From the NCBI RefSeq assembly GCF_016906535.1, contig NC_057385.1, positions 1,488,001 through 1,552,000 on the forward strand: DNA of 64,000 nt, read 5' to 3'. Below, piece by piece: positions 37,866 through 49,918 of this stretch. Source of the stretch: Rhizoctonia solani (Eukaryota > Basidiomycota > Agaricomycetes > Cantharellales > Ceratobasidiaceae). The stretch's first letter is position 1; every line of letters begins with the position of its first letter. The notes beneath the pieces are model-generated. The model was not told the origin of the DNA and did not search any database. It saw only the letters and a list, made by a program, of their open reading frames with translations. The position numbers and the translations under genes are program-made.

Positions 37866-40264
37866 CACTTGACAGGATTGGAAGGCGAAATGAGATTGGT
37901 CACGTGTGAGTTCCGATTCCCAAGTGCGGGTCGGTACCGTTCACTTTGTAAGCGCTTGCAGTATACGCATGCATATAGCCGAGTTGATGCGAACCAGTTC
38001 GGTCATAATTTTACTCTCAGGAAACCCGTAACCTCGAATACAGCGTACGGCATTAAATTTACTGTTATCTGTAGGGTACCCCGCCTTGATCGGACAAACG
38101 CAGCGACCCGGCCATCTGCGTGCACAGCCAGCCGAGTCTGGGAAGCTTGAGATCCACACATGACTGAACCAGTCACCGATTGTTCGCTTGTTTGATAGGT
38201 CACACATGTTATGTTGATCTAACCGTTACGAGACATACTTCTGTCAATTTGGTTATCAGCGACTCTTTCGTAATGTGGCTCAACTCATCGCATATCTCCA
38301 ATGAAATCATGATCTAATAACAAACCACGTACATCCATGGTAAAATATTATTTTTATCATTGGTGTTCGCTTGATAGCTTTATGTAAAGCTAATGCAACC
38401 TGTCAGCCCAAGCGTATACAGGCCGCTGCGGCGCGGCACTGAAGATGAGCGGCTCAATGCTCCCTCACTTCCCTCATCAAAGCAATTTTACAATTTATTG
38501 GTCAAGGTTTTCAGCCTCGACGAGTCGCGAATACTTTTGGGTTGAGCTCGGCCATTGAAATTCCAATGGTTGGCTGCCAGCTCTACATATAACTTGATGC
38601 ACATCCGTCAGTAGTGTTCCGAATTAGCCAGCTTGTTCGAATATTCCTTCATACTCCTCCTTTTTTGAAATAAAGCTCTCAGTATATTGTGCGCCGGTCA
38701 TGAAATCGTGTGGAATATTAATTCTATCGCTCTGGCTCAACGCCTAGGCAAGACTAATTAATGATCAAACCATTTTCACAGTTCAAAACATTCCAGCTCT
38801 ACAAGGTTACTGGAAATCCGCTCGCATTACTGCAGTATATACACCCCTTCGAATAAGTTTCTTCTAGTGCATAGTAATTATGTTGATATAGAATTAAGCA
38901 GCCGGGCAAGCGCATATCTCTTTAAGGGATAGATATTACGTGGAATGATAAAGATTCGTTGTTTGGCAACTGTCGTTCGAAATCGAACGCCCTCATCGAA
39001 TTGTTTATTGTCAATTTTATTAACCCAAATGCAAATTTACGCTTTCCCCTGGGAAGGACTGTATGGTTACCACAAACTGAGGGAAAATCGTACATCCAAT
39101 TCATTTCAGACCATAACCCCATCTGTAGGATCAAACCGAAGGAGCGCGTCACGCTCGGTCAGTAGTTTGTTTGGTTCCAAATCTGTAGGAACATCCGTAA
39201 TTGTATAGTCATTTAGATTATTGCCTAGGTTGATCTACAAAGATCCTGGTCACGTTGTTTGACGTAGGGTGCCACTAACGGCAGGCACCACCCAGGGACC
39301 AGCCTTTCGGAGCTTGATCCCAAAAGGATCGAGCTCCGGCCAAGCATCAGTGTTATGTCGGTGAACAGATGAGCTGAATAACTGGATCCTCCGACCCTAT
39401 GATGGTTATGCGATGCGTTAGCTATTTGAGAGCATTACGATGCCAGCAGGAAATCTGTGGATCATGATTTCAAAATAAACGTGCGAAGACCGGAAACAGC
39501 CATGCGGATACAGTTCTTGGAAAGAGCCACGGGAGAGGGACGAAGAGGAAATACAGAGAGAGTTCGATCTCGATATGTAACGTGTCTCGACCTGGGGAAG
39601 GGTCATACATAGCGAATGTAGACAAAGATACACGCGAGCCAGGATCAGCGCGATGCGACCTCGAACAAGGATTCCTATTAGGGTGTACCAAGCTAGGTTT
39701 AGCCTTTTATCAGTGTTGGGGTACCTAAGGGTTAGGTGGGTCAGGCGATTGTCAAGTGACTACCAACTTCTGCCGACGAGTCAGGGGACCAGTAATCCGG
39801 GGATCTTGATATTATCAAAGCTTCCTAGTAACAGTCTTCTCGTAGGTTAGGCAGACCAGAAGCTAGCAGTGTGTGGGTTTGTGAGCGCGAGTCTGGGGTT
39901 AGTTCAGTCGTGAGGGATAAAAGCGGCGGGAGGACACTGAGGCCAGGCCCCGCTCTAATCGGTCAATAATTTCCCCATATTTTCTCCTCCGATTTTAGTC
40001 GTTGCAACTCAGCACTTGGCAGCCTTGTCATCACTGTCTACCTTTAGCACACTCTTGCCACAGACAGCACACCCATTCCCCATCCTTACGTAGGCAATCC
40101 GGAACATTCCGATCTACCCCGGCCCACGTTTCGGCCCGCACTCCACGCCGCAGAGATCAGCAGCTTTCTCCCCGCATTGTGCCTTCCACGTGACGTGCTA
40201 TCTGTCCGCCAGGCATCGTCCCCCTCGACCACACTAAGTCTATAGTCTATAGCTCTATCGACCA
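37866..40264. other. Gene-free region of 2.4 kb
   Basis: No intact gene. Short ORFs around 38922-39208 on both strands look non-random in places but carry no family motif and have stops in related frames; they could be relics. An imperfect hairpin lies at about 39317-39345. The stretch 39950-40264 is C/T-rich and is the likely promoter of the transcription factor. Confidence 0.35.
39317..39345. repeat. Imperfect inverted repeat (12-bp arms)
   Basis: The arm GGAGCTTGATCC, a five-base loop CAAAA, and the arm GGATCGAGCTCC pair with one mismatch. It sits in a gene-free region, so it could be a relic of a small transposon end or a chance hairpin. Confidence 0.45.
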
Positions 40265-43200
40265 ATGTCTGTGGCTAGCGTACCTGCGATGTCGTCGTCA
40301 GAGGACCCCCGTAGCTTGCCACCGTTCTCAAACTTTATAGCGCTATCTTCGCGGCCACCTCTTCATCCACACTCGAATAGCTTCTCAGACCCCCGCTTGT
40401 CGCTCGCACCCGTACCTTCCTCTCCAGATCGTGACCAGAAGAGCAACGCCCGGCCCTCAACATCGGGTCCTACTCGAACTTCGCCTCCTGGCTTGGATCG
40501 TACCAACTCCACTGGAAAGGGCTCGACGGCACGAACCGATGAATCCGGCCCGGCCAACGATGATTCAGATCGTCCAAAGCGAAAGCGCCAATCCCAAAGT
40601 AAGTTGAAATATTATTTTTTGACTCTACGATCTCCTTCGGGCCCTGTTTTCCAACTTCACCCTACTATCGGGCTCCGCCCCGAATTCCTCTCACATGCCC
40701 AAGATACATGTGGCTTCCGGTTACACAACCATCGGTTTAAACTTTTCCTTTGACTTCATTAATTATGCACATCTCTTCTTTCCTGTCTTTGTGTCCTACT
40801 TTCCCCTGGCCTCATCTACTGTCCATAACTATGGATTTACCCGGGGTTCACCCGTGACCCTTGATCTGTGCTGCGTCACTCGTACTGGTCGGTCTTAACT
40901 GGTAGAACACCATTAATGTGCTGACCACACCCACGCATTCCACTTTGTACACTTATTGCACCCGCCACTGCCTCGTCCATCCATTATTATCTTCCCTTCA
41001 TTTCGGTTTCTCCGGATTCCTGGGCCTACTTGGTGCTGTGCAATCTCCCCCTTTTGCCTGTTCGGGATCTTCGTTTGGTCTTCGACATCATCCGTCCTAA
41101 ACGAGGCCGTATGTCGCCGAATTCTATCGCATGATCTCCTCGTTTATAGTCGGCTACTCAGTCCGATTCACCTTCCTCACTCTACCCCTCTCCCACTCCT
41201 CTCATTCTAAACTATTTTACATGGCTGCATCAACCCACTCGAGCACGGGGAGTGGCGCAGGAAATGAGCCAAAGACCCGCCGACGGAGTACCTCCACTTT
41301 CAGTTTCGTACCTGTTCCTCCATTTCAGTCTCCATCCGTTCTGTTTTCAATGCGGGGCCCCCGTGGAGTGACACGCGATACTGACCATGATTCTTATTCA
41401 TAGGCTGTGATGCTTGTCGTGCACGCAAAGTGAGGTGTGCACGTGAAAACCCCGAAGATCAGACTTCGAGCTGCAAACATTGTCAAGGTATGGCCTGTCT
41501 CGCGACTAACGATGAATACTGCTCATACGTTGCAACTTCAGCCCTCGACATTCCATGCACCTACGATTACCAGCCCAAGAAGCGTGGCCCTCCTAATCTG
41601 TTAGTAGACTCTAACCTCATTAGGCTCCCGGGAGTCAACACTCCTATTTGTGATTTTGTTCTGGGCTCGATTGCATTGACCCAGAAAAAATTCTCCCTCT
41701 GTTGATCCGTGCTATCCCCGCGTGACCGATGTTCAGCCGCCAAAGGTTGAAATCGACGATCATTCACGGGAAATCGCGGTTGAATGCGCCCCAATTTCTC
41801 CGTTTTCATTCTCCTTGATCTTATGAGCCATGTGTGCTATGCTCGGCTTTGATCCTTGTTCGCCAAGCTCAAGCTGACACTTCTTTTGTTAGATACTTGC
41901 GTCGCCTGCAAGAAGCTGCTGCCGCCAACTTAGCGGCACAACAGGCGGCCGCGGCGGCCGGAAATGTTGCTCAGACTTCCAGCGCAAATCCCCCCCAAAC
42001 CCCAGCCCACTCTGCTGGAGGTATCCCCGCTACCGATGGGATCTCTCCCGCGCCCCTCTCGAGTGTTCCTGCTCATGGTCAACATGGACGGGCGCCCATG
42101 TCTGTTCCGTCTCAACCTACGGTCCCTTCGTCGACCAACGAGCAGCCTGTGCATATTCCTCTGACATTATCAACAGGCCCCTCTTCAATCATGGAGTACA
42201 ATGCCGCTCTCTCCTCAACCTCCTCTCTGCCCGTAAACTTGCCGCCTTCGCGCTACCCTATTGCCGCAGACCAATTTCAGCCACCCAGCTATGGTCACGG
42301 TGGACAAAGCCCCGGTGCTACTTCAGATGGCGGAAGTGAAGGCCGTCCTCAGACTGCTGACGCTGCTTCCCAAGCTCATCTTGAAGCATCTTTCTCCAGT
42401 AATCATCCTTTGTACAACTGGTCGATGCCCTACAAGCCTAACGGATACGGAAACTCTCATCCATCCGGAATGTCGTTGTTGCCCCCTCTCTCTTACTTCT
42501 ATCGGCCCCACCGCCTTGATGATGTTGCTCCACGAGAAAGGATCATGCACATTATCGGGGTCTTCTTTGATCTCGTCTATCCTCTTACGCCATGCATTCA
42601 CAAACCAAGTTTCATGGCTGACCTTGCCAATCGCCGAGAGGAGCGAGATCCGCTGTTCTTTGCGCTTGTTATGTCGACCGTGGCTAGTACGCTGGTGCAG
42701 GCCCCCCGGAGCTATATTCCCATGGACAGGCCTTCGGTCAGGAGATTAGCACAACAGTGTCACGAGGCCAGTCGCCATATCACGGTTGCATCTTATGACC
42801 CCCCTACATCAATGATGGTCGTTATTAGATACTTGTACGTCTACCATTGGACCATTTATAAGCTCTTTAGCTGACAACAACAACTTCCCACAGCGATACC
42901 TGCTATCACTTCTGTGAAGGTCATGATGCTACCTCGCATGCTGCATTTGGCGAGGCAGCCCACATCGCGGTCACTTTGCATATGCACGAAGAAGCTTCAT
43001 ATGAGGGTCTAGATCCTATCGAATGCGAGATCAGGCGGCGTACGTTCTGGCTACTCTTTGGTGCTGACAAGAGCATGAGTATTCTTCTCGGTCGACCCAT
43101 CTGTCTGAGGGACGAGGACTGCACCCTTCATTTCCCAAGGAGGTGGATGACGAATAGCAAGTCACGTCTTTCACACAAACACTAGCGTTAACTAACCGGT

Positions 43201-44193
43201 CACTTTAGCATCACTCTTAGTGGCATACAGCCGCAACCTCACGGCAAGACAGCGATCGTCTCCGGACTAAACTATATTTCTCGTATATTCGCACTACTTG
43301 GCGAGATTCTCGTCCGCATCCGAGTTGATAAACGTTCTCCCCCACAAGGCCCCTTTGCGACTGCACGACTTGAAGAAGTCCGCAGTCTGCACACCCGTAT
43401 TTCCTCAGCACTTATGCATGCTCCCCTGCCCTTCGTTTGAAACCCAATCCTGGCAGGCACGGGTCTAAGGGACTTGGGTACAGTTCGATGGCAGGGCAGC
43501 AAGACGAATATGGTGGTGCCGGATTCCGGAAAGCTGCATTTGCCGAAGTCAAAGATTTCTTTGATAATCCAAATGCGTCTCGCGCAAATGCCACGAACCC
43601 GTATCTGGTAATGCAAGCAAACCTTTACGTGACTCAGGTAAGAGCTTCGTCCCTTGATTTCGGCTCTTACTTGGGGTTAACGTATTCATCACAGCAACTC
43701 GTCCGATACGTTATCGAGCAGTACCGTGACGAACTTGTTACTTCTATGCGCCAAAACCCAACGGACAATTTCGATGCTGATTTGCTGAGGAATTCAGAGG
43801 ACAGAGAGCAAATCGCTATTGATCTTCTGAATGTTCTTCATAGGTAAGATGAATATCTGACTAGTCCCGAATCAGCGACTCATCAGAATTCCGTAGTATA
43901 CCAATTCAGTCAATCGCAACGAACGGACCATCACTGGTCCACAAAGTTAGATTCGTCGCATCCACACTCTTGGATGCAGTTCGTAAAGCAGAAACGGCTC
44001 CCGCATCCGCCGCAAGGGCACACGCATATCTGTGGGACTTCTTGTCGATACTGTCGGAAATTGAGAGAAACTACCTGTTAGTATAGTGAATATACACACT
44101 ACCGGTCTCAGTCGGCTAATACCAGCTTCTTTCAGGCTCGACGATGATCAAGATGGGGGACTTGGTGATCATGCAAGTGCCATCAACGTTTAA
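40265..44193 (+). CDS. Zn2Cys6 transcription factor with fungal-specific middle domain (frame broken)
   Basis: A DNA-binding regulator. Exon 1 (40265-40598) is disordered and ends in basic KRKRQSQ. After an 805-nt intron the zinc cluster reads SCDACRARKVRC, then SSCKHCQ-ALDIPCTYDYQPKKRGPPN across the next intron, giving the CxxCx6C...CxxCx6C pattern. An Ala-rich linker follows (LRRLQEAAAANLAAQQ), then the middle domain: YFYRPHRLDDVAPRERI, YPLTPCIHKPSFMADL, RYFDTCYHFCEG, IECEIRRRTFWLLFGADK and GRPICLRDEDC. The end reads GLGDHASAINV. Frame steps, as if a base were missing, are needed at about 43136 and 43434. The intron after the first of these has a GC donor (GCAAGT). The target pathway is unknown. 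Confidence 0.88.
41221..41287 (+). other. Possible alternative first (or cassette) exon of the transcription factor
   Basis: Inside the long first intron, an ATG opens a 67-nt segment (MAASTHSSTGSGAGN, ending PKTRRR) that stops in phase 1 at a GTACCT donor. Joined to 41404 it would yield the same Ser-Cys-Asp-Ala-Cys junction as exon 1, placing a basic KTRRR patch directly before the zinc cluster. It is preceded by C/T-rich sequence typical of a fungal promoter. The reading frame stays open upstream to AG sites of matching phase, so use as an internal exon is also possible. Confidence 0.5.
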
Positions 44194-44541
44194 ATTTTTT
44201 TTTGTTCGGTTCGGGTTCGCTACCAGGGCAGCCTGGTTCTTTTCTATTGTTGTATGTGTCTACTATCTTTGGGGAGCGCTCCGGGCCTGAGCGCATGTAT
44301 GAATATACCCCGGATTTACTCTGGTTTAGTCTTTGTAACTTTACACTGTCCTTAATGTGTAGCTTGTATTAAAGGGATTTGCTAGGAATCATCCCTATTG
44401 AATAAATCATTTATCCTATTTCTTGTCATACCAGTCACGTGTATTTCACGTGTGGCTAGACTTGTCGTTTCTTGTGGGCGTCAAACAACTCTTGTTTACT
44501 TGAACTACTATCATTCGAAACCACTGTCTAGTGATAACACC
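44194..44541. other. Short intergenic region
   Basis: Contains the 3' UTR of the transcription factor (T-rich at 44194-44210) and the AOS1 promoter. No further feature seen. Confidence 0.35.
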
Positions 44542-45980
44542 ATGTCTGACGTGCAAATGGATTCTGTCAACGGGAAGTTACCGGTGTCAATCACAGAAGG
44601 TGTGTAACTGAGTGCTCGCCATCGTACGAGGGATTAACTTTACGGTATAGATGAGGCGGCATTGTATGATCGCCAAATCCGATTGTGGGGCCTCGATGCT
44701 CAACAAAGGTTGGTAGAACTATTTACCACGTCGTTATGTATATTTTAAAGGACTTCTAGGATGAGAAATGCCACAGTTCTTATCATCCGACTTAAAGGAG
44801 TCGCCACAGAGGCTATCAAAAACATTGTCCTCGCAGGAATAGGCAAATTAATTATCGTAGATGAGGAAGTAGTCATGGAAACGGATCTAGGATGCGGTTT
44901 CTTTTTCTCTGAAGATAGTGTTGGGCAACGGGTGAGCACCGATAACACGCAAGATGAACAGAAACTGACCCAAACTCGCGACTGCGTCAAGCGAGTTGAG
45001 GCCGCTAAACCCCGAATTCAAAGCTTAAACCCTCTTGTTGACGTGGTCGCCGTGTCTGATCTCGGTATTCTATCCGATGATCAACTAGACAAGACTTTGG
45101 CGGGGGTGGACCTCGTTTGCGCTACCGACTGTCAGAAGGACGAGATGGTATGTATTTTTGCTAACCCCTAACTGCACTAACCCTCCATATTAGCTTCGGC
45201 TAAATGATGCTTGCCGACGCGCGAGAAAAGCATTTTATGCTGGCGGCTCTTATGGGTTGTTAGGCTTTGTATTTGCTGATTTAATTGAACACGAATACTT
45301 GGCACAGTACGTTATAGAATCGTTCCCACCATGTGGTCTGTTTCTCAAATTTCACAGGGATCGCAACACTACTAATTCTGGTGCCACAAAAACGGTTAAG
45401 CAATCGTTGTCATACCCTTCACTGAGGGAATGCTTTGGGCATTCATGGAAAGGGCTTTCTAAACGCCAGACTAAAGAGCTCAACCCTTCTACTGTGTTTT
45501 CAATTATTGGTGCGCGACATGATAATCACGTCCTCGGGAATGCATTGACCATTACGGTAAATTAGCTCTATGGGAGTTGGAATCCCGGAATATGAATCCT
45601 GTTGAAACGTCTGCTTCAACGGAGCTCCGCCGGATTGCAACCGAGCTGGTTGAATCGGCCGGGTTAACGCTCAAGCAGGACCCGTCCCATCGGTTGCTGC
45701 CATAGAGTGAGTGTTTATTGCTTGTGAGGCCCTTATAATGTCAGGTGACACCTTGCAGATCTCTCTGTTCCACAGCAAAACACGAGTTTAGCCCTATTTG
45801 TGCAATTGTGGGAGGATTTCTAGGGCAAGACATTCTCAAGGCACTCGGAGCCAAGGAGCCCCCGATTTCCAATTTTTGGTCTTTGATGGAACTACGGGTG
45901 GTGCCAGCGTCGTACCCATGAAAATGAACACGTTTCCTAGCAGTTGGGTACAGAAGACTCGCTCTCGGGTATACCCATAG
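44542..45980 (+). CDS. AOS1: SUMO-activating enzyme subunit 1 (AOS1) (frame broken)
   Basis: With UBA2 it forms the heterodimeric E1 that adenylates SUMO in the nucleus. The start MSDVQMDSVNGK leads to AALYDRQIRLWGLDAQQR, a signature of Aos1-type E1 subunits. The ThiF Rossmann fold follows: ATVLIIRLKGVATEAIKN, AGIGKLIIVDEE, VEAAKPRIQSLNP, FYAGGSYGLLGFVFAD and AKHEFSPICAIVGGFLGQDILKA. A 60-nt intron at about 44931-44990 is a multiple of three without a stop, so unspliced RNA would read through. One-base steps are needed near 45688 and in the T5 run at 45873-45877 before the conserved VFDGTTGG. The C-terminus after VVPM is uncertain. Confidence 0.85.
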
Positions 45981-46784
45981 AAGCCAACTGGCCGAGTTCC
46001 CCTTATGGAATCGGGTCCGACTTATGGGTCTAATGCAACAGAATGGTACTCGATATGTATATACATGCGTCTTCAATGTGTCCTATAGTATATTCAACTT
46101 GCAGTTTCCCGACATCCAATCCTCCACAAATATTGTTTGTATGCAGCTGTCGCGTGACATCGACAGTGCATTGATGTGAGCTCATTTGTCCGAAAAATTG
46201 CCTCGAAGACTCCGTCTTCTGAAAAATACAGTGCGTTATATTGGGTTGAATCTGGAAAGCACGTGGTGCTTAGATGGCAATGTACTCCCGCATCTGAGAT
46301 ACCCGATATAGAATAATGGATCTTTCGCCTTGGAATACAGGTCTTGCTTATACTCTTCTCGCAAGCTCGCGCCATCAGCTATTCGGTCTCCAGTCCGAAC
46401 AACCGAGTCACTTTCGGTCCGGGCAACGAGCTCTCTCGTACACCAACCCATCCGGGGCGCGTCCTGGATGTGAATAAAGTTCGAATTAGCTACCTTACTA
46501 CGACTATGAGCGAGTTACTCGGACGATATGTATCTAATGGCTAACGTTAACGTACATCGAAGATCTTAAGGGAGTATTTGGTCTATGAGTGGGCAATATG
46601 CGTAGTTATATATGGGCTAAGCTCTACCCAACCTGTCGAATAAAGTAACTACTTATTGCCTATGTTCTAGCTTATGGTTCACTTTAAACTGCAAACTGGA
46701 GATAACTGTGTTAGTGTTGGAGTAGTGCAATCAGGAGCATGTGTTCTATGTATTTTCAATTGAGAATTTGCATTCGTAAGTTAA
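45981..46784. other. Intergenic region
   Basis: No intact gene. A plus-strand segment at about 46380-46545 reads NNRVTFGPGNELSRTPTHPG and looks somewhat coding, but no start, partner exon or family could be found. It may be a relic. Confidence 0.3.
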
Positions 46785-46863
46785 GGCCGGTTGGCTTAAT
46801 GGTAAAGCGCCAGTTTCCGGTTAAATGAGCTGGAGATTGCATGTTCGAGTCCTGCATCGGTCG
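46785..46863 (+). tRNA. tRNA-Arg (anticodon CCG) with a short intron
   Basis: A full cloverleaf can be drawn. The acceptor stem GGCCGGT pairs with ATCGGTC (two G-U pairs), followed by discriminator G. The D stem GCTT pairs with AAGC around the AATGGTA loop. The anticodon stem CCAGT pairs with GCTGG, and the T loop is TTCGAGT. The anticodon loop is enlarged; a 7-nt intron (TTAAATG) after position 37 leaves anticodon CCG. The A box (TGGCTTAATGG) and B box (GTTCGAGTCC) are present. The T stem has one T-C mismatch. A T6 run follows as a Pol III terminator. Confidence 0.72.
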
Positions 46864-46865
46864 AA

Positions 46866-46871
46866 TTTTTT
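46866..46871 (+). terminator. Pol III terminator of the tRNA
   Basis: Six T residues begin three bases after the discriminator base of the tRNA-Arg gene, the normal RNA polymerase III stop signal. Confidence 0.7.
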
Positions 46872-47140
46872 ATCAGCTTTCGAGGGTAGCCTTAATCTAA
46901 TCATAAGGCACGAGTGAAATCAGGACGATGATACTACAAAGATAAGGCTATCCCAAATAAAGTGGGTGGGTCCGACGCTTATCTTTTCAGCGTCGGCTAG
47001 AGGATACGAAGTATCAAAGGCGGACCTGACTGATACGGGGTGTGCCTAGGAGCGATTGGTCAACGGAAGCGAGTATATATCATTACTCATGGCGCTCTCA
47101 GAACCATCTTTCGACTACGACCCCTTTCACGCGTACGACC

Positions 47141-49918
47141 ATGACCGCGAGGCTAAAGAAACTTCGTTCGCAAGCCTTCTGGGAGTTGCAGCCCGAGCCA
47201 TCAAGCTTCGCTCCCAGTAACAAATGGAGTAATAAAGGCAAGTAAAGCGATATGAAACATGTGCATTTTTGTTTAGCAGCCCAGCAGATATGGACCCCGT
47301 CCCAATGCACCAGCGAAGTGAGCTAATATTTCACAACAACTAATGCCACCTCGGTGTTAATATCGAATCATGCCTCTAGGCTGGACCATGTGGGATTATA
47401 CGTCATACTGGCTGTCAGACGGTTTCAATGTCGCTACCGTGAGTTTGACGTCCAAACTCGGAACTAAGTGTTAATGAAGAATCGACTATAGTGGAACATG
47501 GGTAAATTTTGTTAGCTATCTTATATGAGGGCGCAGCTTTAATGACCCAAAATAGCTTCGTCTATGCTGGCTGTTGGTTTATCTTGGAAACAAGCGCTCC
47601 CCGCGATTGCTATAGGTGAAATCTGCCCCACAATTATGATACAATAAATTTAAACGTTTGCCCCATATTTTCAGGTCACTTTATCATCGCTCTTGCAGTA
47701 ACGGTCGGTCTCATAATAAAATACCTGGTTCCGACTTTGATGCTGTTATAGGCGAATGGAACGATTGGAGCAAGACTTCATATTCCTGTAAGTATCGTAC
47801 AATTAATTGGACGCTGAGCATACTCAAGCTCCATCTTAGTTTCCTGTACTCAACCGTAGCTCGTTTGGTTATTGGCTCTCATATTTTTCGGTGATCAGCC
47901 GATGTGTACTGGCCATGTTTTGGTTTGGTGTGCAGTGTGTAACTGGCGGCCAGTGCGTCTATCAGTGTCTGAAAGCTATATGGCCTTCTATCGCACGGGT
48001 TCCGAACGGCGAGTCTTTTTTTTGTGTCACTTTATAGGCTCCCAGAAAACACGGCCCAAAATATGCATTGATTGTGTACTGACAATACCTCCTGCTATAG
48101 GCTTACCGGAATCAGCCAATATTACAACTGTTGGTGTGTGTTATCAGCCTACATCCTATACTGGCGGGTGTTAAAATGACTTAGATATGATGTGCTACTT
48201 CTTTTATTGGCTCATTCAACTCCCGTTCTTATTGATTTCGCCTCACAAGATTCGATACCTTTTTATCGCGAAGGCCGTTCTAGCTCCAGTAACAGGTCTG
48301 TCCATGATGACATGGGCATTCGTTAAGACCGGAGGGGGTCCCATTTTTGAGCAAAAGGCCACAATATCAGGCTCGGCACTGAGTTGGGGTGCGTCGTATC
48401 CTTTGACTCTATGTGGTACGCTCGCTAATTGCTTTATTTAACCAGCAATGTTATCTGCCATGAATTCTGCGATTGGGAACTATGCTGTATGCAGACCTTT
48501 TTTTCCCTTTTCTACGACCGATCGCTGACACATGCTAGACGTTGTCTGTGAATATTCCTGACTTCACGGTGAGGTATTCGGATCATCTATTCCACTGTAG
48601 ACCAACACGTAAAACCCCTTTAGCGATATGCTCGAAGCCCTCGGGATCAATATATACAGGTTTTAATTATTCCAGGTCTGTCCGCATGACTAAATGTCGA
48701 GCTGGGTGTTTTAATGACACGTTCATAGTTATATTTACGTTTTTTGCTTTTATGGGCATTGCGGGTGGGTCTTTGTTCCCGTGTTTGAAATTATATCCAA
48801 CATTGTATCCAGTTACCAGCGCCGGGAACGTAATTTACGGAGAGATACTCTGGAACCCTCTCACCCTCATTGACCAGTTAGTAGTCACCACCTTTATCAA
48901 ACGCTATTATAACTCATATAGGTTATTAGTTGGGATAATCGAGCAGCAGCTTTCTTCGCGTCATTTGTATTTTGCTTGGCTACTATTGGAACCAATGTTT
49001 CTGCAAACTCTATCAGCGCAGCTAATGACTTTACAGCCCTCCTCCCAAAGGCAGGCCGCTTGGTATGATGTATTGTCATGCGTTATTCTAACAAAATTTC
49101 TTGTAGTGGTTGAATATCAAACGGGGACAGATTTTATGCGCCTTGATCGGAGGATGGGTTGTTTGTCCGTGGGAAATTCTAGGTAAGTTTGCCTCTAGAA
49201 GATCTGTGTTTTAGTCGGTAAAATTTTTAAAATAGGGAGTGCTATTGGGTTTCTTAATTTTATGGGAGGCTACACTGTCTTCTTGGGACCAATTTGTAGT
49301 ATCATGATCGTAGATGTGAGTCAGTGCTTTAAGTGATCTCACAAAATCTCACCAGGTATCATAGTATTGGCTTGTGCACAAAGGAAACATTGATATACCA
49401 GCGCTTTATGATCCCAAGGGGCGATATAGATATGTTGGTGGTGTGGTAAGGCACCTCCATTGGGTCGTGGATCCTAACTCAAAGCCCGTAATCAGAACTG
49501 GCGTGCGCTGTTGGCCCTTTGCGTGTCAGTTCCTCCTAATCTTCCAGGTTAGTTCAATAGTCATATGCATGGCCACATCCGGTTTATTATTGACTGTAAC
49601 ATATAAGGTCTCATCCACTCGATCAACCCCAAAATAGATGTGGGTTTGGGAGGACAGCATTTATTCAGCATCGCTTGGCTGCTTGGTGTATGTCCGTCAC
49701 TACCATCCTAGGAACATTACTAACTCAAGTGTGGTACAAAGTTCTCTCTTGCAGGAGTAACTTATTTTATCACTTCAACACTGTTCCCTCCCAGGGAGAC
49801 CATGGTTGACGAACTTATTACGGGCGACGATCAAACTAGCCAGTCTAATGACCTCGAGAATGTTACCGACGAGAAACACAGTGATGTGAAAGTGAAAGTT
49901 ACTACCCAAGCCGCATAG
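47141..49918 (+). CDS. NCS1-family permease (uracil/allantoin/nucleobase type)
   Basis: A 12-TM symporter of the plasma membrane for a nucleobase, allantoin, thiamine or a related compound; the substrate cannot be fixed from sequence alone. Roughly eighteen short exons keep phase. Recognisable segments: AFWELQPEPSSFAPSNKWSN, DMDPVPMHQR, WTMWDYTSYWLSDGFNVAT, SSMLAVGLSWKQALPAI, NGTIGARLHIP, FPVLNRSSFGYW, GVQCVTGGQCVY, SANITTV, NIPDFT, SAGNVIYGEILWNP, WDNRAAAFFASFVF, GGWVVCPWEIL and YWLVHKGNIDIPALYDP. The C-terminal tail is acidic and ends VKVTTQAA. Two introns seem to use GC donors (after 47236 and near 48015). The part at 48571-48720, just after DFT, could not be resolved into a clean exon. 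The start at 47141 gives a typical short cytoplasmic N-terminus. Confidence 0.88.

Noticed and set aside
46094..46375. 93-codon minus-strand ORF downstream of AOS1
   Set aside because: No start context, no relatives recognised and composition typical of random ORFs.
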